From assembly GCF_023856365.1 (NCBI RefSeq), contig NC_064551.1:18848349-18912348 (forward strand): a stretch of 64,000 bases of DNA, read 5' to 3'. Within the stretch, counting starts at the first letter, position 1, and each line of letters begins with the position of its first letter. The stretch comes from Brienomyrus brachyistius (lineage: Eukaryota; Chordata; Actinopteri; Osteoglossiformes; Mormyridae). Shown in pieces: positions 1-10,822 of the stretch. A program made the translations under genes and the position numbers. The notes under the pieces are model-generated. The model saw only the letters and a program-made list of their open reading frames with translations, was not told the DNA's origin and made no database searches.

Positions 1-896
1 TCCATACTGATGTCATCTGAATAAATGTTACATGTATCCAACACATTACAGGACCAATGGGAGCCAATTCAACCACCACCATTGTGTTGCCCCCACCTGG
101 ATGATGCGGCGGCAGACATTCTGCACCAGTATGTTCACCACACAGTAGGTAAGGTGGTGAAGGGGTTGGAGAGAATTCAGTATTTAGAAATAGGGGATGA
201 TTAAAGGTCAGATTTAAAAGGGCCACAGTGGGTAGTTTTAGCCATGACAAGGTACCACCCCTGCTCTTCTGAAAGATGCCCAGGGGTCTTATATGACCTC
301 AGAGAGTCAGGACCTGAGTTTTACATCTCATCCAAAGGACGGCACCATTTTTACAGCACAGTGTCCCCATCACTGCACTGGGATCCACACAGACCACAAG
401 AGCGGCTAACTTGTTGGCCACACCAACACCTCTTCCAGCAGCAACTTAGCTTTCCTAGTGCTGGCCAGGCCCAAAGCTGCGTAACTGCAGGCAGATTGTC
501 TGGCCTGAACTGCAGCTGATATGGCTGCTGAATGGCTTATTATTATGCTCTGTTTTATGCCATAAATACTTTTTTGCAGTGACACACATCAGACAAATAT
601 GCGAATATTAAGTCTCAGATGAAGTTCACTATAACACAGGGAGAGAATCAGTGATTAGTGCTTCAGGGAACGTGTGGAGAACGCCTTCAGCACTGTGGTG
701 CAATGAAAGCTGCCTGTTCATCGGACAGGTCGATGCATCTCTGTGATGCTGCCCAAGCCAGTGTTTTCGGGGTGTCCAGTCACTTCAGTCTCAACATGAA
801 GAATTCCTGATGTCTGATGGCTTTTATTTGTTAGAAGAAGGAAGGAAGATACAAATAAGACTGAATATGCCATTGTCATGCTGAGCTGGGGTCTGA
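1..896. other. intergenic, nothing recognised
   Basis: Unique-looking AT-moderate DNA. Short open frames only (for example 244-519), without gene signatures. Confidence 0.6.
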
Positions 897-1079
897 ACAA
901 GGCTGCACAGCACACAAGGCTGCACAGCACAAAATACTGCACAGCACACAAGGCTGCACAGCACACAAGGTAGCACAGCACAGAAGGCTGCACAGCACAC
1001 AAGGCTACACAGCACACAAGGCAGCACAGCAAAAAATGCTGCACAGCAAAAAATGCTGCACAGCACACAAGGCTGCACA
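897..1079 (+). repeat. 17-bp minisatellite
   Basis: About 11 copies of GGCTGCACAGCACACAA with variants (AATACTGCACAGCAC, AAAAAATGCTGCACAGC). Because 17 is not a multiple of 3 it stays open in several minus-strand frames (Cys/Val/Leu-rich), which are not genes. Confidence 0.93.
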
Positions 1080-2284
1080 CGCCCTGGCTGAGCTCCCCGT
1101 ACTTGGCAGGGAATATATTCACACTGAATGATTTAGAAACACAGTCTGGCCTATTTACATGTTTTCGGAGCGTGGGATAACACCCCCACAGCATGAGGAG
1201 AACATGCAAACTGCAGGCACGCAGATGAGCACAATCCTGACTGATTACCCAATGAGCCACTAATTGTAGCACAGCCATTGATGTATGACTTAGAATATGC
1301 AGAATTACATTCAAAAATGATTTCAGTATAAGTAACAGTAAGGTCCTGAAAAACATAGAATTACTAATGTGCCATCATTATTGAAAGAGAAAGAGAAAAG
1401 AAAAACTACTTTGGTAGTTATGATGACAAAAAAACTCTCTAGGCCATAAGTCTGCCCAAGAAAAATACCGCCTGTATGTATCTGTAGGTGTTGTTGAAGC
1501 TGGAATAGCTGACTATTTCTGGGAAACCAATGTCAGTCATATTTAATCATCAAAAAAGGCCAAGATATCAAAATTCATGACCGTTATATAAATTTCCATC
1601 CATCTTTCCATCCATAGTTCAACCACTTATCCTGGTCAAGGCCGTGGGCAAAAATGTATACCGGCAGTTCTTCAATGACTTAAGTGATCCGTTCCCCAAA
1701 GTAATTATTTAAAAAGTCAGGTTTACTTCCCCTAGAGAAGGGTTATAGTGTAATATCCAGAGCTGATGATTATTTGCTTATCTGGCAGGGGGTTGCAGGT
1801 TTCTTTGTCTGTACAGTTTAGATTGACCAATAGTAATGATCCCAAATAAATGTTCTTTGTTTGTATAATGACCTGGATTTAGCGATGTAAGAAAAATGAA
1901 AATTGCATTCATTTTGAAGCACAATGCAGCCATAGAGTTTCTCCTGATAATTTACAAATATCTCGACCCAAAGAAACTGGAAGCATTTCTAAGGCAAAGA
2001 GTGATGGAGCATTTCCAAGAAAGACAAAGGAATCAGGATGCGGGGAAACGGCTCTGGTGAAACTGCCTTTGATGTGATGAGACCGTTTTAAACAGCTTGT
2101 GGTTTAAACCATTGTTAAGACCATGGGATCTGTGCATTTGCCTAGGGTCTAAATGGCTCGTATTTCTAAGGAAGTCTTAGTATTATACAGAAGTGTTTGA
2201 AAGTAGATTTTAAAAAGAAGCTTTTATTTTATGCACACATCAGAGATTGAGGTAAAACTTTGTAGAACAACAGATGCAGGGAAA
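1080..2284. other. intergenic
   Basis: Only the TGGA-repeat fragment at 1595-1660 is recognisable. Confidence 0.6.
1595..1660 (-). repeat. short fragment of TGGA-tail repeat
   Basis: CCATCCATCTTTCCATCC followed by GTTCAACCACTTATCCTGGTCAAGGCCGTGGG is the minus-strand end of the same family as at 42260-42465. Confidence 0.6.
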
Positions 2285-2470
2285 GGGAATGATGTTGAGT
2301 GGTTCTGTGCCTGTGATCGGTAGATTTACGGTTCAAATCCTGTGGTCAGCAGACTGATGGTTCCGTTGAGCCCTTGAACAAGGCACTTAACCCCCAGTTC
2401 CAGGGGCACTGCACACTGGCTCTCCCTGTGCTGTGACCTCCAAGCTTGCTCTCACTTGTATATATAGGGA
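2285..2470 (+). mobile_element. tRNA-derived SINE
   Basis: A B-box-like GGTTCAAATCC at 2331-2341 is followed by TTGAGCCCTTGAACAAGGCACTTAACCCCCAGTT, the central domain of fish SINEs, then CACTTGTATATATAGGG. The same tail type appears in the copy at 15969. Confidence 0.8.
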
Positions 2471-3499
2471 TCAACAGAGTATCACTACTGCATTCTGAGC
2501 TCACAGGACCTGATGGCCTCTGAAGGTAGGTCCTTGGCCTTCAAGATGGCCGTAAGATGATTGAGCTGTATGATGCAGCTGGTTCAATTCCCACTCGCTT
2601 TGTGTTCAAGCCTCCAGTCTCCCCCCGGAAGCTGTGGTGAGCAGGATACGATTGGTGAGTGGATAATGGAGCCAGTGTGGAATGGAAGAGAGCCGCAGTG
2701 GCGGAGGAAATGGGGCAGCTACTGGCTCACAGGCCCCCTCTGTCTCCAGCCACTGTCGCTCATTAATGAAGTGGCTGTTCCTCCCCATTGAAGAAATGCT
2801 CTTCACACTCCATCTGCGGCCGCATTTCGCCAAACAGAGGTGGAGTACGGCCGTTTGGACAGAAGTGCATTCACTACTTTCAGGGTCATCGTCAATCAGA
2901 CGTCAAGTGCAAGGAAATGGCACCAACCACTCCAAGGGCGTCCGGAGCTTCATGATGTCTCAAGGCTCAGTTTAATTCGGTTTTTGTACAACACCTTCCA
3001 CGATACTGTTGCCCCCAGGCACTTGACAGAAGTGTTTTCGTTTTCTACATCATTTGTACAAGAAGGTATGAGAACCACAAAAAACGGAACGAAATAGAAT
3101 GAAAGAATGCTGGAGGACGATGGAGGAGTTTAACCAAAAACTCCCAAGTAAGGAGAAAAAAAAATTCCAGCATCGTGTGGAATCCCATCCTGTTTGGCCT
3201 GCAGAGCATCTTCGTGGGCTTCCTGACACCCAGAAGATACCAGCATTGTCAGACAGGCAACCAAACACAGAATGCTGCAGAAGCAGCTGTTTGATCTCCC
3301 AAAGTTCTGGTATGTTCCATGAAGCATGTGTCATATATGAGCCCATCTTATTCTCGCTACACAGTACCCTGCCTCACTATGTGCCCGTACTGACCTTTAC
3401 CCTCCGTGTAAAAAAATGCGGTGGGAATGTCACATCACCGTGCCGCCTGACCCCGAAAGGACACAACCCCCCCACTTCATCAAAATACTTTCCATTAAT
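2471..3499. other. intergenic with several overlapping short frames
   Basis: Frames of 75-150 codons overlap on both strands near 2561-3551, without conserved motifs. The longest runs into the dispersed repeat at 3500. I see no supported gene. Confidence 0.5.
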
Positions 3500-3790
3500 C
3501 AAATATTCCATGAATCCACCTTCCAACTGCTTATCCAGTCCAGGGTTGTAGGCAGTCTGGATCCGATCCCAGACAGCGTAGGGCACCAGGCAGGGGAACA
3601 CCCTGGATGGGATGCCAGTCCATTCCAGGCTGCACAAACTGGCTCACAAGTTTGGCAATGTAGAGACACCGATTCACCTACCTGCATGTCTTTGGGTTGC
3701 AGGAGGACCCAGAAGAAACACAGGGAGAGCATACAAAATCCACACACAACGTCTGGGAACTGCATGCAAACCCCCCACCGTGGAGGTATA
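3500..3790 (-). repeat. dispersed fish repeat of the TGGA-tail family
   Basis: Contains CAACTGCTTATCCAGTCCAG, GGATCCGATCCCAGACAGCG, CACCCTGGATGGGATGCCAG, CCTGCATGTCTTTGGGTTGC, GGGAGAGCATACAAAATCCA. This ordered word set belongs to a high-copy repeat scattered through teleost genomes. It explains the several overlapping open frames here. Confidence 0.8.
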
Positions 3791-4724
3791 AGTCAGCACT
3801 GCTGCCCAACATCCTTAACCAAATATTTCCCTTTTCAAAAGACACACGTGCTTGTGAAGGTCTTATTTTTCCTGGCTGAGAAGCTGCCATGCAAATATTA
3901 AAAATAAAAATTAATGAGAAAAGAATCTTTTCAGTTTGGTAGGTTAGGTACACTGATACTGAGAGGTGGTGGGACGTTTGAAGAAGACTATGCATGCTCC
4001 AGCCCGAAGAGCAAATTAATCTGTGCCTAAATAACAGTTAGCTTGTAGTACAAATGAAACTGAATAAAAACTCAATATTTTCAGTCTTTTCTCTGTCCGT
4101 GTCTTCTAAATAAAGATGTTGACTGGGAAGTTTATTTGTTTGTGATTGGTTTCTGTGTGAGAAAAGGAATATAGGTCAAATAATGCTCACAGGGATGGTG
4201 CAGTGTCTAGCATGGGTGCTTCACCCTTTTGGAGACCAGGATACTAGTCTCCATCCCAGCTCCATGTAAATTACTCAGGATGGAGTTGGCACCCCATCCT
4301 GAGTAATTTCAGGAAAATGCACTTATTTCACTTTGAAGAAATTACGCTGACTTGAGCTAATGGGGTTACTGGGTTATATTTAGCATTAGCTGCTGTGTGA
4401 TGTGTTACATCCGACTGTCTTATACATTTTTATGCAGAGCTTTTACTCCACTTGTTCTGGATTTGACCTTAGAACCAGCATATTCCCACCCTCTTCCACC
4501 CTGAGTCTCCTGTAGCTGGAAATGTGATAGAGGCACATTGGCAGGATCTTTTTTCTGTTGATTCTCCAAAATTCTAGTTGTGCAGATATACACAGTGCAT
4601 CCAATATGATTATGAATTATGAATATCATGCAATGTGCGATATCCATGATAAAAGCAGGAACACCCTGTGCTCATGTTTATAACTAGTTTTTGGAAGAAC
4701 AGGCAGGGACACCTTCAGTGTTCA
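3791..4724. other. intergenic, nothing recognised
   Basis: AT-rich. A short duplicated phrase, CAGGATGGAGTTGGCACCCC/CATCCTGAGTAATTT, near 4275-4310 forms a small hairpin (TTACTCAGGATG / CATCCTGAGTAA). Confidence 0.5.
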
Positions 4725-4965
4725 AAGAGGAAGCTCACAGAAGAAGCTCAGAGGTTGGTCAGAGGGGAAGATCACAGGGGAAGCTCACAGAGGCTGGCCT
4801 TGGACGAAGCTCACAGAGGAAGCTCACAGAAGCTGGCCACAGAGGATGCTCACAGAGGCTGGTCATGGAAGAAGCTCAGAAAGGAAGCTTGCTGAGGCTG
4901 GTCACAGAGAATGCCCATAGAAGCTGGTCACAGAGGAATCTCACAGAGGCTGGTCACAGTGAACA
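4725..4965 (+). repeat. degenerate GAAGCTCACAGAGG minisatellite
   Basis: Irregular tandem units of 14-30 bases made of GAAGCTCACAGAGG and GCTGGTCACAGAGGA. The apparent proteins here are low-complexity products of the repeat. Confidence 0.85.
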
Positions 4966-6964
4966 GCTGCTTAATTACTTTACCAACGGCACACCTTTTT
5001 AGATATGACAAGAATTTTAAGTGCTGAGAGACAACTGAAAATTTCTCTCATTACTTCAAGGCAGTGTCATAAATCTGTCAAAATCTTAGTATTTTTCTAC
5101 TACCTTCTATATATAAGTACTGCAACAAATCAAGAGTGACATGGTGATGTTTCGGGAAACTGACAAGTCCAAAGAGAGCGGAATACAGCAGAAAGTGAAA
5201 GAGGCAGATAGAGGTGTTGCTGTTAAGGCTGGATTGAATGACTCATCATAGTCACTTCATCAAATCAATTGATAGTATTTTGCTTCTGAAGTCCTGTGGC
5301 TTTCAGAAGCAGCCCAGTCTCCACACAGCATGAATACCAACATTCTTTTAAGTTAGGGAGCAGCCTCTGTCTGCAGCTGGCGTAAAGAGTCGGAGTCCTA
5401 TATCTTCACATGACAGTGAAGTGTGTGCAGCCGGGAGGGGGACATGGAGCTGGAAGGCCAAGGAAGACCAACAGGTCAGGGAAGCGGGCAGAGGAAGCAG
5501 AGGGGAAAAGTGGGTAGGGAAGGCAGGTGGGGTGAGCAGGGAGAGGGGTGGTTGGGGAATGCAGAGGGGGAAGCGAGTGGGGGTAGAGGGGGAAGCAGAA
5601 ATCATTCCTAAACTGAAGATACATTATCTCTTTGAAATGTCTGAATTGTTTTGTAGCATAAACCTGGGAATTTTGAGAACAGACCTTATTCTTGTTAGAA
5701 GAATTAAAGATGAAGTAGATCAGGTTGTCTTAGTCTCTCTTCACCAAAGGACCCATTTTCAGATGTTAAAAGTTCTTTTCAGAAATCACAGACAGCCCTG
5801 CTATGGGTGGTTTCAGATACATTGCTGATGCTGTATATTTTCTTTCCAAAAGCACGCAAAGGCAGTAATTCCCATGTCTAACTTTATATTACGTGTCCCA
5901 TAATTAATAGGATTCTAAAAAGGCTCCCTTACTCTCCACCACACTGGATATTTCCAGACTGCGCTGCACTTCACATTTTTCTTCTTCTCTGAACTTCTGC
6001 TCACTAATTTTTTGATTAATAAATGCTTTGCTTGTAGTCTGTCAGATCTGTTAATGCTGCATTTTTACCCCCATTGTAGGGGTTCAGGAAACCTGCATAT
6101 AATGACCATTTATACTCCACCCACTTAGGAGACAAGGGTAGGGGGGGATCCATGTATTATTGTTACTAATGTTATTTTTTATTATTTTAGTTGATATGTT
6201 TATGGCTATATAAGTATAATTCAGATTCTGTGAAATCCTGACTTGAAGCACAATAAACATGTCGATGAGGTCTGTGCATGGCTTTTACACCGGTTACCTT
6301 CATAAAGCTGTGCCAGGCTACATTACTGACCACATCACCAATTCACACTGAGTGACTTAATCAGATGCCAGATAGACTATAGTGTTTGATATAATGATGC
6401 AAACACACTGCAAATGGTGTTTTATAAGAGTCTTGGATTGTGCCCTTGAAATGAGTATTTGAGGCAGTCAGATCTAAAGCCCTTCTGTAGTTAAGGGATG
6501 TTAAGCCTACAAAAGTCGGCTTACAGTATCTCCATCTTGAAGAATCGCCTTGTTTTCAATTATATCCATATGCTTGAATGTGTTGTTTTCGTCAGAAGCC
6601 ATTTATTTGGGTTATTTAATTGAGTTACTTTTGAACTGGATCCTGCCCTGTTCCCATTTCTATGTCTCTGCATCTCGAGATAAACTGTTTACGAATTTCT
6701 GCAGACAAACCGTGACTCTCGGACATCTCTGCAAAGACCAAGGTGCTAGCTGCTGATGTGACCATATGTGATAGTAATGATTAATCATTCAGTCATCAAC
6801 ACAAACATCTACAGTCACACTGAAGGCACCATCTGCTTCAAAAAAGTTTTGGGGAAAAAAAATCATTGTTTTTAGTTGCTTGACCACAAAAACTGTGAAC
6901 TCAGACATGCTCCCTCATGGAAAAATATAATCTCAAAAAAAAATTTTAAATCTGAGAGATGACA
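4966..6964. other. intergenic
   Basis: The G/A-rich tract at 5425-5605 is the only structure seen. Confidence 0.5.
5425..5605 (+). repeat. G/A-rich purine tract
   Basis: Strongly purine-biased on the + strand with many G3-G5 runs, for example AGGGAGAGGGGTGGTTGGGG. It could form G-quadruplexes or triplex DNA. No unit length is obvious. Confidence 0.7.
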
Positions 6965-7150
6965 TATGGTAGGACGTTCTCAGAAGCTTCCTTCTCATCA
7001 ACGTGCTGCTGATGCAGGTTGCTACCCTAGCAGCTGGCCCAGGAAGTTACTGACGGTTGGTGGAATGTTCTCAGAAGTGTCCTCCATGTCTATGTGGTGC
7101 TGATGCGGGACCCTACCCAGACATGGCAGCTGGCCAACGAACTTCTTGGC
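6965..7150 (+). repeat. imperfect tandem duplication, about 95 bp
   Basis: GGACGTTCTCAGAAGCTTCC...GTGCTGCTGATGCAGG...CCTAGCAGCTGGCCCAGGAAGTT recurs as GGAATGTTCTCAGAAGTGTCC...GTGGTGCTGATGCGGG...ATGGCAGCTGGCCAACGAACTT. Confidence 0.75.
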
Positions 7151-8329
7151 TGTTGCTGATAGCAACTCATGGCAACTTGTGAATGAATTTGGGGTGGCCA
7201 ACCCCCATCCCGTATGCATCTTCATATAGGGAAAGATTGTCTGGGTGTTTATGTCTGTGCACAGATGCCATATCTGACAACAAAAATGACTGCCGTTCGT
7301 AATTAATGCAGGGCTGTTCCTCTCTGGTAATGCCTAATATATCCAATGCTGTAGTGCTTTAAATAATGGAACGTGTGTGAGTCACTCTCTCCTGCAGCTG
7401 TTCCTGCGGTAAACCAGGCCAGGTCTTTGTCAGCCAAACAACAGTAAATAAAATGTAGCGAAATCTCATGTGAAGAAATTCTCTTTGCAATTCAGACTCG
7501 TTTGTTTGCTTCAGTTCAAAAAAACTTTGTTAGACTCTGGATTCGGGACGTGTGTCTTACTCATTTCAGTCCCTGTGTTTCGTGTCAGTGATCACATGCA
7601 GTGCATTTATAAATATGTTTACTGTTTTTACAAGTATCATTTCGATTTTGATGTGAAAGCAGAGGAAATGTCCTTTACCAAACATGATATGCACATATAT
7701 TTTTTGTACCCTGTCATGCACTTTTTTTGATCTTTTGATCTACTGAGCAGTTGTAACATAAGCAAATTTGTCTGTGATTAATAATGCATTCGGATTCTGA
7801 TATGATTAAATATTACTTAAGTCGTCATTTGAATTTATGTCAGTTTGACTTAACGAAAGCACTTAACAATCAAGCGTCGGTGTCATTTACTAACATAAAA
7901 CAGTTTTGGGTGAAGAGGTAAGCAGGTTCTGTAGAACCAGGAAAGATACCTAACCAAACCAGCATAACATGTCATATGACTCATTCATCTTGCAGTAAGT
8001 GGCTCTCTGAAGACCAGGGTGGACGGGCTCCGAGGAGCTCTGAGCCTGAAGATACGGCAGAGCCATGGCTGAGGAATGAGCCTGTAGAAGTGCAGCCCGA
8101 AAGCATTCCCCCCGAAACTGATCTGCATGATGTGAGAAACGGCATCCATGCCGGAAAAACAGGGAGACGTATCATAAAAGAAAATGGACTTTCCAGTACT
8201 GTTCATCATTCAAGCCTACATACTTCCCTTAAAACACTGCCAGAGTTTGAATGAAACTGCAGACATATTCATGCATTCATAACTCACAGTAACATACCAG
8301 AGCCCGTAAAACCTTATTATAATGTGCTA
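7151..8329. other. intergenic
   Basis: Contains the unassigned frame at 7976-8254; otherwise AT-rich DNA without recognised elements. Confidence 0.5.
7976..8254 (+). CDS. unrecognised open frame, possible exon
   Basis: A 92-codon frame of balanced composition, with no repeat structure, ends in TGA at 8252-8254. An acceptor-like TTCATCTTGCAG ends at about 7994, so the coding part could be a last exon starting there (residues from about KWLSEDQGG to SLKTLPEFE). The peptide is hydrophilic, with a Glu/Pro-rich middle. I recognise no family, and no partner exon is evident upstream. It may be chance. Listed because it is one of few non-repetitive frames with mixed amino-acid use. Confidence 0.15.
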   Translation: MTHSSCSKWLSEDQGGRAPRSSEPEDTAEPWLRNEPVEVQPESIPPETDLHDVRNGIHAGKTGRRIIKENGLSSTVHHSSLHTSLKTLPEFE

Positions 8330-8838
8330 CAGGGCCTGCTCTGTGGATTAAGGCTCTGTGAGTTAGGGCTGTGAGAGTTCAGGCTCTGTGGGTTGGTGTT
8401 CTGAGAGTTAGTGCTCTTTGGATTAGGAATCTGTGAGTTAGGGCTCTGTGTATTAGGGCTCTGTGAGTTAGAGATCTGTGAGTTAAGGTTATGTGGGTTG
8501 GCGTTCTGAGAGTTAGTGCTCTTTGGATTAGGGATCTGTGAGTTAAGGCTCTGTGGGTTGGCGTTCTGAGAGTTAGTGCTCTTTGGATTAGGGATCTGTG
8601 AGTTAAGGCTCTGTGGGTTGGCGTTCTGAGAGTTAGTGCTCTTTGGATTAGGGATCTGTGAGTTAAGGCTCTGTGGGTTGGCGTTCTGAGAGTTAGTGCT
8701 CTTTGGATTAGGGATCTGTGAGTTAAGGCTCTGTGGGTTGGCGTTCTGAGAGTTAGTGCTCTTTGGATTAGGGATCTGTGAGTTAGGGCTCAGTGGATTA
8801 GGGATCTGTGAATTAGGGATTTGTGGGTTAGATCTCAA
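8330..8838. repeat. 60-bp higher-order minisatellite built from 15-bp monomers
   Basis: At least four virtually identical 60-bp units (from about 8521 to 8760), flanked by variant copies. Each 60-mer consists of four related 15-mers (AGGCTCTGTGGGTTG, GCGTTCTGAGAGTTA, GTGCTCTTTGGATTA, GGGATCTGTGAGTTA). The minus strand has a 173-codon open frame of pentapeptides N-[SP]-x-x-x. It is a by-product of the 15-bp period unless transcription is shown. Confidence 0.95.
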
Positions 8839-9419
8839 GAAGAACTAACTGTCATGTCCTGCATATCTACTGATACATAAATTCTGTTTCCATTGCAGTT
8901 TTGTGAATTACTTCATTCAACATTTTCAGCGATACTTGAGAGATTTTTCTCAATGTGAGAGCGTCCGTTAACGGACTTTCAGTTCGCACCTTCAAAATGC
9001 ACAAAATCTGCATCAATGGAAACGGCACCATAGTCTGCTCAGCTGCGCGCAGGCTTCCCCGCAGTCACTGTCTCACATGTTTTCTTTTAAATGAGAGAGC
9101 TTTTGTCTTCAGCTTTGAGAAAATCGTAAGCACATAATTCCTTGAAGAAACCTCTTTTGTCCTACAGTCCACAAAAGTGATGGATTCCCCACGGAACTTG
9201 CATTTCTTATCCGCTGCGATGTCACTAGACAGCCTGCCTGTCCCGGCAGTTCCTGAAATGACAGGGTTCCGTGGTCTGGCACAAGCTGTGGTGAACCCTG
9301 TACTCGTGGGCATCAAAAATACAAAGCTCAGATGTGGCTGCGTGCATTTGGATGTGCTCCTTTGAATTGTCTGTAGGGGCAGTGCGTGCCTCAGCGAGGT
9401 ATGATGGTATTCCTGTGAG

Positions 9420-9590
9420 TGTACGGTTGCCAGGACAAATCCTTGGGCCTGCAGACTGATTATTTCACCTTTAGCCCCCTGAGAAAGGCCCTTATGACCC
9501 AGTTGCTGCTGGGACAGTCTAACCATGCCCTCTCAAAAACTGCATGTCACTATGAATAAGAGTGTCTGTAAAATAAAAAAAATTGAAATG
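9420..9590 (+). mobile_element. V-SINE-like fragment
   Basis: CCCCCTGAGAAAGGCCCTTATGACCCAGTTGCTGCTGGGACAG is a diverged copy of the GCCCTTGAGCAAGGCCCTTAACCC core. It is followed by GAATAAGAGTGTCTGTAAAATAAAA, matching the GATAAGAGTGTCTGCTAAATA tail. Confidence 0.7.
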
Positions 9591-9991
9591 CCTGCGAATA
9601 ACGTGCATGACCAGATTTCACCCTCATCAGCCCTAAATATAAAACTGAAATGTGCTTGTTATTGATTAGATACTAGCTAGAAACAGATGGAGCATCCAAG
9701 CAACTTTAAGTCCTTCAGAAACAGAAATACGTTTATTTTCCATTAAGGGAAAAACTTAGGGAAAGTGTTCAGCTGACTACAGCCTCCACACTGATGAAAT
9801 GCAGGGCCCAGTCCTGTCTTCTGCATACTGGGGCAAACTGGATTGATTTTTATTTATTTTTTTTATTCAATGTAAACTTTCAAAATTGTATTGTTGCCTT
9901 TATTTTACCTGATGGTTTATGTGTTTGTCATATTAATACAAAGAAAGTATTAAAAGTTTAAAACAAGATGATTTTTTCAATCACGCAGATA

Positions 9992-10822
9992 CAGTACTAT
10001 GCAAAAGTCAGGCAGCTGAAAAAAATTATATTTAAATTGTTTTCATGTTGGTGTTAAATAACATGCTATTATGTCTGTCAAAGTGTGTTAGCTTAGCCAT
10101 TTCAAAACTTCTGCTAAAATCACCTCAGTATTTGCAGCAGCCATGCTATACATCTACATATTTTTTGATTCGACCACTAGCACACCTCATATAGCTGGTC
10201 AATATCTCATTGACTTCCTAAACTAATTAAGTTAATTAATTAACTGAGCCAAAGGTGAAATTTAATAACCACATGGAATGGTTGGGGTGCCCCTGAGGAG
10301 AGATGTTGGAACTTGGATGATCTTGGATGTTGGAATGGATGTTTTCCTTCCCTGTTGGCATGGGCACATTCCAGGACAAGAATGCCAAGATTCATTGGGT
10401 TCGAATTGACAAAGAGTGGTTCAGGGAGCGTGAGGAATCATCTTCACATACCACTTGGTCACCACAGAGTTGTGACCTTAACTTCATTGAAGGTCTTTGG
10501 GATGTGCTGAAGGAGGCTTTATGGAGTCGTTCTACTCACTTGTCAATACAGGATCTTGGTGAGAAATGAATGCAAACGTGGATGAAAATAGAAGGTGATA
10601 TGTTGCATAAGCCTGTGGAGACAATGCAGTGACAAATGTGCAGCATAATCAGAGCTAAAGGCGGTGCAATGAAAAATTGAAATGGCAACTTTTATTTTGG
10701 CCGGGCAGTGTATATTCTAATGTTAAATTCTGTTTTTTGTTCTGAGCAAATGGGTACTTACTACCCAGATAAATAGCATTAAACGTTTCCTTTTAACTGC
10801 CTAAGACTTTTGCACGGTTCTG
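9992..10822 (+). mobile_element. Tc1/mariner-like element, internally deleted and decayed
   Basis: Terminal inverted repeats CAGTACTATGCAAAAGTC (9992-10009) and the reverse complement of 10805-10822 (CAGAACCGTGCAAAAGTC) differ at three positions and are flanked by TA on both sides, the Tc1/mariner target. Inside, the + strand at 10327-10569 keeps transposase C-terminal wording: HWVRIDKEWFRE and then WSPQSCDLNFIEGLWDVLKE, corresponding to the WPPQSPDLNPIEHLWDVL block with the DD34E-type final acid. At 831 bases it is shorter than an intact element, and the N-terminal DNA-binding half is missing. Confidence 0.88.

Noticed and set aside
718..1356. 212-codon minus frame, Cys-rich
   Set aside because: Its Cys/Val/Leu core is the 17-bp minisatellite. 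The flanks lack any motif, and an ordinary chance frame extends it.
3099..3901. Overlapping 150- and 161-codon + frames
   Set aside because: Most of the sequence is the high-copy TGGA-tail repeat at 3500-3790, and the remainder shows no conserved motif.
8317..8838. 173-codon minus frame of Asn-Pro/Ser pentapeptides
   Set aside because: Explained by the 15-bp monomer period; no sign of a gene around it. Kept only as an observation.
8330..8838. Interstitial telomeric repeat (TTAGGG)
   Set aside because: TTAGGG occurs only once per longer unit as part of GATTAGGGATCTG; there is no head-to-tail TTAGGG array.
9065..9526. 153-codon minus frame
   Set aside because: Its N-terminal third is the reverse of a V-SINE core, and the rest has no motif. 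Judged chance.
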